Below are positions 1 to 5,023 of a DNA stretch of 5,923 nucleotides, piece by piece. Made by a program: the position numbers and the translations under genes. Every line of letters starts with the position of its first letter. The stretch's first letter is position 1. The notes under the pieces are model-generated. The model ran no database searches and was not told where the DNA came from. It saw only the letters and a list, made by a program, of their open reading frames with translations. Source of the stretch: Xanthobacteraceae bacterium (GTDB lineage: Bacteria > Pseudomonadota > Alphaproteobacteria > Rhizobiales > Xanthobacteraceae); the NCBI GenBank assembly GCA_030037185.1, contig JASHRR010001508.1, forward strand, positions 1 to 5,923, in the 5' to 3' direction.

Positions 1-1101
1 ATAATGGCTGCGATCGGGAACCACGTGGTATTCGAGCTGGCTCGACCGCAACGCAATCCGATCGGTCGTCTTCTCGAACAGATTGATTGCCGGCGCCGCA
101 TAAAGCGCGAACATCTCCGGCTGCACGGCCGCCGCCAGCCGCGCATTGACCTCATCAAATGCAAACAGCACATCGACCGTCTTGGCCTTGAGCCGCGGCA
201 GCACGGCATCGAGGCGGGTCAGGTTCAGCCCAAGAAACTTGCGCGGGAACACGAAATATTCGCGCAACAGGTCGAACCCTTCGAACACCCGGTGATCGCT
301 CGGAAACAGCGCATCCTCCCGCTCCAACCCGACCTGCTCGAGGCATTGCGCCGGCGCCGCAAGGACGACGGGTTCCCCGAACGCGTCGAGGTAACGAAAG
401 TACACCGCCTTGCAGTGCGCGAATATCTGCTCGTAGAGCGCCACCGCGTCGGCTTCCGCCCCGACGAAATAGATCGGCAGAGCGGCGGTGCGGCAGCCTG
501 CAAACAGGATTTCGGGCTTCTTTTGTGCCTCGGTGTCGGAGGGCTCATCCTCCCTGCGCTGGGTCGAGCGGTGCATGATGGTCAGCCGCATGCCGGCGAG
601 CACCTCGCTGCTGACCGATACGCCGAGCGCCTGCAGCGGTGCCGGCGCGGAAAAATACTCCGCGCCACCGATCTGAAACGGCCAGATCGTGATCGGCGCG
701 CATAGCCGATAGCGGCAGGCAATCTGGCGGTCAAGCTGGCGGAAACTGGCATCAAGATAGGAGCCGCGGCCGATGGCGTGACCATCGCGCAAGCCGGGAT
801 CGCCGAAGGTCGGAACCGCCGCGACCAGCATCACTGACGGCGTCGGCGCGAGATAATGGGGGACGAGCTGTTCCAAGAGATTGTTGGTGAATTCTGGAAA
901 TTCATGCTTGAGCTTGAGTTGGACCCGCGCCGCAAGGAAGGCGGCGCCTTCGAGAAGACCGCCGATCAACGGGTCGATGCGATCTTCCAGAATGCCGCCA
1001 AGCCGTTCCGCAATGCCCGGATATTCGTCTGCGAATTCGCGCGCCTGCTCGTTGAGCAGCTGAAGTTCCCGATTATAGAGATCGAGAAATTCCCGGTTCA
1101 T
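1..1101 (-). CDS. tssF: Type VI secretion baseplate subunit TssF (ImpG/VasA), N-terminal part, cut by window edge
   Basis: TssF is a cytoplasmic baseplate wedge protein. With TssG, TssE and TssK it forms the platform on which the T6SS tube and sheath assemble. The reading frame is open from the ATG at 1101 to the window edge with no stop, giving 367 residues; the family is usually about 600, so roughly the last 40% is missing. The family-typical start MNREFLDLYNRELQLLNEQA is followed by DEYPGIAERLG (residues 25-35). FPEFTNNLLEQLVPHYLAPTPS (68-89) and FEGFDLLREYFVFPRKFL (273-290) are also characteristic TssF blocks. The start lies 6 nt after the tssE stop and no convincing Shine-Dalgarno site precedes it (only GTGAAAG), so translation is probably coupled to tssE. 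The family assignment rests on recognised motifs, not a search, but the N-terminal block leaves little doubt. Confidence 0.95.
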   Translation of the reverse strand, partial: MNREFLDLYNRELQLLNEQAREFADEYPGIAERLGGILEDRIDPLIGGLLEGAAFLAARVQLKLKHEFPEFTNNLLEQLVPHYLAPTPSVMLVAAVPTFGDPGLRDGHAIGRGSYLDASFRQLDRQIACRYRLCAPITIWPFQIGGAEYFSAPAPLQALGVSVSSEVLAGMRLTIMHRSTQRREDEPSDTEAQKKPEILFAGCRTAALPIYFVGAEADAVALYEQIFAHCKAVYFRYLDAFGEPVVLAAPAQCLEQVGLEREDALFPSDHRVFEGFDLLREYFVFPRKFLGLNLTRLDAVLPRLKAKTVDVLFAFDEVNARLAAAVQPEMFALYAAPAINLFEKTTDRIALRSSQLEYHVVPDRSHY

Positions 1102-1107
1102 GCGCTT

Positions 1108-1653
1108 TCACAAACGGTTGACTATGATTTTGCTGGGCTCGACCACCTCGGCAACGAATTCTACTGGAACGTGGACGGGGTCGCAGGTCAGATCGGCCCG
1201 TACGATGAACCGTATTTTGAGCTCGGCAGGATCGACGCTGGTATCGCGCGTGACGCGCAATGAAGCGGCCGCAAGGCGAGGCTCGTAATTGATGAGCGCC
1301 TGCTTGATTTCCTCGGCGATGTTGTCGACGCCGGCTTCGTCAATTGTGCGGTGGGTGATATCCCGAATGCCGAAATTGATGATCGATTTGCGAACATAGG
1401 GCACGTCGGTCATATCGATGGTCGATTCCAGCGCAATCGAATTGAGCAAGGCATCGACGTCGCGGTAGACCTCGCGCCGCAGCACCGGTTCGGTGACGAC
1501 GTGGCGCGGTCGCAATCTGCGTCCGGCAAGGAGGCGTTCGCCGGATTGGTTGCGGATATCGATGGTCTTGTTGGCGTCCTTGGCCTCGTGGGCCGCGCGA
1601 AACACCTGCATCAGCGGCGGGCTGAGACGGGTTTTGCTGTCCACACGGGCCAT
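1108..1653 (-). CDS. tssE: Type VI secretion baseplate subunit TssE (gp25-like, ImpF)
   Basis: TssE is the homologue of phage T4 gp25. In the T6SS baseplate it contacts the first sheath ring and helps start sheath polymerisation. The protein is 181 residues. The first ~50 are a basic, probably flexible extension; the gp25-like fold follows. LRREVYRDVDALLNS (58-72) matches the conserved arginine/leucine-rich region, YVRKSIINFGIRDI (86-99) follows it, and YEPRL (123-127) is the gp25 core EPR motif. The C-terminal half alternates hydrophobic beta strands. The ATG at 1653 is chosen because GAGGA (1661-1665) sits 7 nt upstream. The gene lies 142 bp downstream of hcp, with a hairpin in between, and 6 nt before tssF. 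It is longer than T4 gp25 (132 residues), mainly at the N-terminus. No frameshift or missing core residue is seen. Confidence 0.95.
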   Translation of the reverse strand: MARVDSKTRLSPPLMQVFRAAHEAKDANKTIDIRNQSGERLLAGRRLRPRHVVTEPVLRREVYRDVDALLNSIALESTIDMTDVPYVRKSIINFGIRDITHRTIDEAGVDNIAEEIKQALINYEPRLAAASLRVTRDTSVDPAELKIRFIVRADLTCDPVHVPVEFVAEVVEPSKIIVNRL

Positions 1654-1710
1654 CGCCTGTTCCTCGTGTTTTTGTCAAGGATGCCGAGGCACCGCTGGCC
1701 GCCGCAAGTA

Positions 1711-1738
1711 AAGCCGCGTAGGTTGGGCTACGCGGCTT
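1711..1738 (-). terminator. Perfect 11-bp hairpin between hcp and tssE, possible attenuating terminator
   Basis: AAGCCGCGTAG (1711-1721) is repeated as its exact reverse complement at 1728-1738, around a 6-nt loop. An outer CCGC/GCGG pair (1702-1705 with 1739-1742) can extend the stem across a 5-nt bulge. Read in the direction of transcription, the stem is followed by TTTACTT, a weak and interrupted U-run, so a leaky terminator or an mRNA 3'-end stabiliser is more likely than a full stop. It lies 58 bp past the hcp stop and about 58 bp before tssE. The inferred role is to lower tssE-tssF expression relative to hcp. The alternative is a palindromic repeat of the kind scattered in alphaproteobacterial genomes. 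Confidence 0.6.
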
Positions 1739-1795
1739 GCGGAACAATCGGCCGATGATCTCCCATCCCGGCGGGATTCGGCACGGATTTGACGG

Positions 1796-2296
1796 TCAGG
1801 CAGCAGCCTTGTTCTGGGCCAGGTTCCAGCCGGCCTGGCTGACAGCACCCGTCGAACCGTCCGGCTGCTGGATTTTGTATTCGAACTTGACTTCCTCGTA
1901 GGCGAGGCTGATCGATTCGCTGACGCCGGTGGCGTTTGAATGGCCGCCAAGCGACACGTTGCTGACGGTGACATTTTTCATCGTAATCTTGAGAAACTCG
2001 AGCGCCTTGTCGCCGCCCATTTTCTTGCGGCAATGCAAAATTGCTTGTTGAAAATGCTGGCCTCTGTTGAGCTTGTCAAACAGGACGATCGAAGCCTTGT
2101 CGAGCCATTTCTGGCACTGCAGGTCGCCGTGCATCACCTTGCCGGCGCCGCCACCCGATCCGACGTAGTGGGTCGACGCATTCGTCCCAGTCCAGCTCCA
2201 GGAATCGATCTGAATGCAATTCTTGAACTGGTCGTCTTGAGATTCGCCTTCCAGCTTGGGGCCTGAGAATTCCAGGTGATAGTCAGAAACAGCCAC
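1796..2296 (-). CDS. hcp: Type VI secretion tube protein Hcp
   Basis: Hcp forms hexameric rings that stack into the inner tube, which is ejected when the sheath contracts; it also carries and chaperones effectors and is found in culture medium. The protein has 166 residues, the usual family length. Typical Hcp1-family features are the start AVSDYHLEFSGPKLEGES (2-19), IQIDSWSW (28-35), KWLDKAS (63-69) before the long helix, ALEFLKITMKNVTVSNVSLGG (98-118), and the conserved C-terminus FEYKIQQPDGSTGAVSQAGWNL (138-159) ending NKAAA. No signal peptide is present, as expected. The start codon is GTG, fixed by the excellent AAAGGAGG site 5 nt upstream. Three cysteines (27, 61, 89) are visible. The gene sits between tssC and tssE with no tagJ beside it. 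Strong ribosome binding and flanking hairpins suggest expression above its neighbours, in keeping with the many copies needed per tube. Confidence 0.97.
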   Translation of the reverse strand: MAVSDYHLEFSGPKLEGESQDDQFKNCIQIDSWSWTGTNASTHYVGSGGGAGKVMHGDLQCQKWLDKASIVLFDKLNRGQHFQQAILHCRKKMGGDKALEFLKITMKNVTVSNVSLGGHSNATGVSESISLAYEEVKFEYKIQQPDGSTGAVSQAGWNLAQNKAAA

Positions 2297-2302
2297 GGGG
2301 GT

Positions 2303-2310
2303 CCTCCTTT
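2303..2310 (-). promoter_or_regulatory. Strong ribosome binding site of hcp
   Basis: AAAGGAGG on the minus strand matches the anti-Shine-Dalgarno end of 16S rRNA almost completely and lies 5-6 nt before the GTG at 2296. It decides that start. It is the strongest such site in the window; those of tssB, tssC and tssE match only 4-5 bases and tssF has none that is clear. Confidence 0.85.
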
Positions 2311-2316
2311 AAAATT

Positions 2317-2336
2317 TGCAGCGCGATTGCGCTGCA
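2317..2336 (-). other. Perfect 8-bp stem-loop in the hcp leader
   Basis: TGCAGCGC (2317-2324) and GCGCTGCA (2329-2336) are exact inverted repeats with a 4-nt loop. In the transcribed direction the stem is followed by AAATTTTAAAGGAGG, so the structure ends only 6 nt before the hcp ribosome binding site. It could be a weak intrinsic terminator for the tssBC transcript, an mRNA-processing or 5'-stabilising hairpin for hcp, or a structure keeping the ribosome binding site open. The T-run is only four bases, so full termination is doubtful. The rest of the 126-bp tssC-hcp gap (2337-2422) shows no gene and no promoter I could support. Confidence 0.55.
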
Positions 2337-2422
2337 GCGTGACGAACGTGCGGCTCCTGCGCGGCCACCATGGCCAGGTGCCGGTTAATACCCTCATTGG
2401 TCGCCGTATGGCGGTCGCTGGT

Positions 2423-3916
2423 TCAAGCCTTCTTCAAGCGCGACACGAGACGCAGTCCGATATCCATCCCCTCCAATTGGAAGTGCGGCCGCAGATCGAT
2501 CATCGCCGTATAGTAGCCGGGGTTTTCTTCGTTATCCTGGATTTGAATGGCGGCGCCGGCCAACGGACGGCGGCATTTCACCTCCTCGCTCGAATTGATG
2601 GGATCGCCATCGATATAGTCGGCGATCCAATTGTTCAGGTCCCGCTGCAGCTGCTCCTTCTCCTTGTACCTGCCGACCCAGTCGCGAACGATGACTTTGA
2701 GATAGTGGGCAAACCGGCAGGTGGCGAACATGTAGGGCAACCGCGAGGACAGGTTGCTCGATGCCGTCGCATCCGGGTTGTTCTGATAGGCTCTTGGCTT
2801 GAACACAGACTGGGCGCCGATAAAAGCGGCCCGGTCGGTGTTCTTGCGGTGGATCAGCGGGATCAGGCCGGACTTGGCAAGCTCCGCCTCGCGACGGTCG
2901 GTAATGGCGATCTCGGTCGGACATTTCAGATCGATGCCGCCGTCGTCTGTCGGGAATGTATGGGTCGGCAAATTCTCGACCTCACCGCCTGACTGAACGC
3001 CGCGAATACGGGCGCACCAGCCATATTCCTTGAAAGCGCGGTTGATGTTGGCGGCCATCGCATAGGCCGCATTCATCCAGGCATATTTTTCGCCCTGGTG
3101 GCCGTCGGTGTCCTCTTCGAAGCCGAATTCGGCAACCGGTTCGCTCTTGGCGCCGTAGGGCAGCCTGGCCAGCACCCGCGGCAGGCACAGGCCGATATAG
3201 CGGGCATCGTCGGAATCGCGCAGCGACCGCCAAGCCGCATAGTCGGGGGTGTCAAACAGCTTACTCAGGTCGCGCGGGTTCATCAGCTCGTTCCACGAAT
3301 CCATGCCCATCAGGGCGGCATCCGCGGCGCCCAAGAACGGCGCGTGAGCCGCTCCGGCGATCTTGCTGAGATCGCGCAAAAGCTGCACGTCGGTCGGCTG
3401 GTGGCTGAAATAATAGTCGCCGATCAGGCAGCCATAGGGCTGCCCGCCGAGCTGCCCGAATTCCTCTTCATAGACCTTCTTGAACAAGGAGCTCTGGTCC
3501 CAGGCGGCGTTGGGGAACTGGCGCAGGTGCCGATAGAGCTCGTTCTTCGATATGTTCATGACGCGGATCTTGAGCATCGCGTCGGTCTCGGACTGGAAGA
3601 CGAGGTAGGCAAGGCCGCGCCAAGCACCCTCGATCTTTTGAAACTCCGGCGCATGCATGATCTCGTTCACCTGGGCCGACAGCTTCTTGTCGAGCCGCGC
3701 GATCATCTCCTCGATCGTGTCGAGCACATCCGATTTGACCACGCTGGCGTCGGCGAGCGCCTGCTCGACCAGCGTGTTGACGGCGTTTTCGACCTCCGTG
3801 ACCGCGCGCTCGGTGCGCGGTTTAAAGCTTTGCTTGAGCAAGGCGGCGAATTCGTCGGCTTCACGGACCTCGACCCGCGCCTCCTGGGCGGCTTGGGCGG
3901 CAGTTGTTTCGGCCAT
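2423..3916 (-). CDS. tssC: Type VI secretion contractile sheath large subunit TssC (ImpC/VipB)
   Basis: TssC pairs with TssB to form the helical contractile sheath around the Hcp tube in the cytoplasm; contraction drives the tube through the envelope, and ClpV recycles the sheath. The product is 497 residues, the normal length. After a charged, alanine-rich N-terminus comes FAALLKQSFKPRTE (23-36), then HAPEFQKIEGAWRGLAYLV (88-106), GDYYFSHQPTD (166-176), LPRVLARLPYG (245-255), WMNAAYAMAANINRAFKEYG (280-299) and LSSRLPYMFATCRFAHYLK (389-407). The C-terminus RPHFQLEGMDIGLRLVSRL (476-494) is a hallmark of the family. An in-frame GTG at 3922 is two codons upstream, but GGAG is only 3 nt from it and 9 nt from the ATG at 3916, so the ATG is preferred. 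The gene starts 28 nt after tssB and is surely in the same operon. Confidence 0.97.
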   Translation of the reverse strand: MAETTAAQAAQEARVEVREADEFAALLKQSFKPRTERAVTEVENAVNTLVEQALADASVVKSDVLDTIEEMIARLDKKLSAQVNEIMHAPEFQKIEGAWRGLAYLVFQSETDAMLKIRVMNISKNELYRHLRQFPNAAWDQSSLFKKVYEEEFGQLGGQPYGCLIGDYYFSHQPTDVQLLRDLSKIAGAAHAPFLGAADAALMGMDSWNELMNPRDLSKLFDTPDYAAWRSLRDSDDARYIGLCLPRVLARLPYGAKSEPVAEFGFEEDTDGHQGEKYAWMNAAYAMAANINRAFKEYGWCARIRGVQSGGEVENLPTHTFPTDDGGIDLKCPTEIAITDRREAELAKSGLIPLIHRKNTDRAAFIGAQSVFKPRAYQNNPDATASSNLSSRLPYMFATCRFAHYLKVIVRDWVGRYKEKEQLQRDLNNWIADYIDGDPINSSEEVKCRRPLAGAAIQIQDNEENPGYYTAMIDLRPHFQLEGMDIGLRLVSRLKKA

Positions 3917-3944
3917 GGCCACTTTCTCCGGTTATATGAAGCTT

Positions 3945-4472
3945 TCAGGACTGGGCTTCGCCGTCGTTGCCCGCTTCGGCAGCGCGGCTCCTCAGGGCTG
4001 CCATCAGCTGCGGATCGGCCAGCAGTTTGCGCAAGGCGTCCTCGGCCGCGACTTTGCCGTCCATGTAACGTTGCAGATTGGCAAGCTGCTGGCGCGCCTC
4101 AAGAAGCTTGGCGAGCGCGGGCACCTGCCGGGCCACCGCGGCAGGCTCGAAATCGGCCATTTTGTTGAAGCGCAGATTAACGCTCATCTTCTCGCCAGAG
4201 CCGTCATTGAGCTTGTTGTCGACTTTGAAGCTGACGCCGGGCTCGATCGCCGCCATCCGGGACTCCAGGTTGTCCATGTCGAAATCGAGGAATTTGCGTT
4301 TGGCAATATCCTCCTTCTCGACCCCCGCATTGTTTCCGGATAGATCCGACATCACCCCCATGACGAAGGGGATTTCGACCTTTTCCTCCGCATTATCAGG
4401 ATTCTCGTAAGTGATATGCACCCGCGGCGGACGATTTCGCCTGATGAATCTCTGACCGCTGTCTCGCGCCAT
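3945..4472 (-). CDS. tssB: Type VI secretion contractile sheath small subunit TssB (ImpB/VipA)
   Basis: TssB is the small sheath subunit. It interlocks with TssC by strand exchange, and mutual stability usually needs both. The product is 175 residues, close to the family norm. It has the basic start with RNRPPRVHITYE (12-23), the conserved VEIPFVMGVMSDLSG (32-46), RKFLDFDMDNLESRM (59-73), and the block FNKMADFEPAAVARQVPALAKLLEARQQL (102-130) that leads into the C-terminal helices. The tail is charged and probably disordered. A GTG at 4481 in the same frame would add three residues, but it abuts the AGAGG site; the ATG at 4472 has 8 nt spacing and is chosen. The gene is the first of a tight tssB-tssC pair and is preceded by a long non-coding gap with a candidate promoter, so it probably begins its own transcript. 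Confidence 0.96.
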   Translation of the reverse strand: MARDSGQRFIRRNRPPRVHITYENPDNAEEKVEIPFVMGVMSDLSGNNAGVEKEDIAKRKFLDFDMDNLESRMAAIEPGVSFKVDNKLNDGSGEKMSVNLRFNKMADFEPAAVARQVPALAKLLEARQQLANLQRYMDGKVAAEDALRKLLADPQLMAALRSRAAEAGNDGEAQS

Positions 4473-4570
4473 GTTTTTCACCTCTTGGTAGTCTGCTCAG
4501 GCCTGACAGCCGCCAGGGGATTGCCGGCGACCAGCCGCCGAAGCGCTGTGGAGAATGCGACAAGTTGTGC

Positions 4571-4661
4571 GTCAAAGCCCAAGGTTCTAAAGACCAGTCC
4601 AAATCTTAAGTGTCAAAGACCTGATCCCGGGTTCAAAGGCCGAAGCCAAAGCCTGTCAAAA
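4571..4661 (-). repeat. Cluster of degenerate CTTTGAC heptamers in the tssB leader
   Basis: On the minus strand the heptamer CTTTGAC occurs exactly at 4571-4577 and 4612-4618, with one-base variants CTTTGAA (4632-4638), CTTTGGC (4645-4651) and TTTTGAC (4655-4661). Starts are 41, 20, 13 and 10 bp apart, so several lie near whole helical turns. They all point the same way and lie between the candidate promoter and the tssB start. They may be binding sites for a regulator, may include extra TTGAC -35 elements, or may be chance in an AT-richer patch. Confidence 0.35.
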
Positions 4662-4694
4662 CCCCCCGACCCGACGGCAAATAGAGGCTGAGGG

Positions 4695-4724
4695 ATTACA
4701 AGACTTTTTTGTTCGCCCCGTCAA
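4695..4724 (-). promoter_or_regulatory. Candidate sigma70-type promoter for tssB
   Basis: On the minus strand TTGACG (4719-4724) is followed after 18 bp by TGTAAT (4695-4700); each hexamer differs from consensus by one base. The spacer holds a run of six A. Transcription would start near 4688, giving a leader of about 215 nt before the tssB ATG. A second TTGACA at 4654-4659 has only a poor -10 (TTGAAC) 17 bp on. This is a motif-based prediction. Confidence 0.45.
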
Positions 4725-4730
4725 CCGATG

Positions 4731-4870
4731 GGCGTGTCCCGCCGGCGGAGGGACTGTTGGCGGCGCGCACAGGCGACATTTGCGGCAGGTTGCCCGCTGT
4801 GGGGGGTTTGCCTGGCGCCCAAGCCTCCGACCGAGCCAAACTGCCGCTTGCGCCGGCAACGGGACACGCC
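4731..4870. repeat. Long imperfect inverted repeat, possible structured RNA
   Basis: GGCGTGTCCCG (4731-4741) recurs as its exact reverse complement at 4860-4870. The stem continues after a 3-nt bulge with CCGGCG (4742-4747) against CGCCGG (4851-4856), giving 17 pairs. Nested inside, GCGGCAG (4782-4788) pairs with CTGCCGC (4841-4847) and, after one mismatch, three more bases pair (4790-4792 with 4837-4839). A G-rich run near 4801-4809 can pair with AAGCCTCC near 4821-4828. The whole would fold as a ~140-nt rod with one side branch (4748-4781). I cannot assign it to a known RNA family, and no target-site duplication supports a mobile element. Neither end is followed by a U-run. Confidence 0.4.
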
Positions 4871-5023
4871 GCCGCCGGGCCGCTGTATGTCCTTATCATC
4901 GGAAGCCCCCGCGCTTGACACCCCTCAACCGGGGGAGGAAGGCGGGCCGCCCGGCACAGCCATAGCCGCCCGCACGACCGCGAAGTTTGCAGCACTTGGC
5001 ATTCGCAGGGCTCCAGGCGGGGG

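Larger units (their letters stand above)
4473..5023. other. Gene-free intergenic region between tssA and tssB
   Basis: I see no supportable gene in these 551 bp. The open frames crossing it on both strands are arginine-, proline- and glycine-rich, match no family I recognise, and lack ribosome binding sites; the minus-strand ones of 76 and 120 codons begin inside tssA. It contains a long inverted repeat (4731-4870), a candidate promoter toward tssB (4695-4724) and a run of CTTTGAC-like heptamers (4571-4661). The half nearer tssB (about 4480-4720) is clearly more AT-rich than the half nearer tssA, which fits a regulatory leader. No good intrinsic terminator follows the tssA stop, and no convincing sigma54 -24/-12 site was found. 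Confidence 0.7.

Noticed and set aside
4..705. Plus-strand open frame of 233 codons at the left edge
   Set aside because: Shadow of tssF; the arginine- and histidine-rich translation is typical of an antisense frame.
1673..1678. TTGACA on the minus strand just upstream of tssE, as a -35 box
   Set aside because: A -10 element at normal spacing would fall inside the tssE coding sequence, and none is seen.
2276..2992. Plus-strand open frame of 238 codons opposite the hcp start and tssC end
   Set aside because: It is the complement of conserved TssC coding sequence, with no family match in its translation.
3098..4168. Plus-strand open frame of 356 codons opposite tssC and part of tssB
   Set aside because: It is antisense to two well-recognised sheath genes, has no ribosome binding site or recognisable domain, and such frames are common opposite GC-rich genes.
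4497..4506. 10-bp perfect palindrome TCAGGCCTGA just upstream of the tssB ribosome binding site
   Set aside because: Several 10-bp palindromes are expected by chance in a window of this size, and nothing else supports an operator.
4731..4870. Miniature transposable element with terminal inverted repeats
   Set aside because: The repeat ends are not flanked by a target-site duplication and the arms continue into nested pairing, which suits an RNA or palindrome better.
4473..5023. Sigma54 (-24/-12) promoter upstream of tssB, as found for some T6SS loci
   Set aside because: Candidates such as TGGC-N8-TTGA lack the GC at -12 or have wrong spacing.
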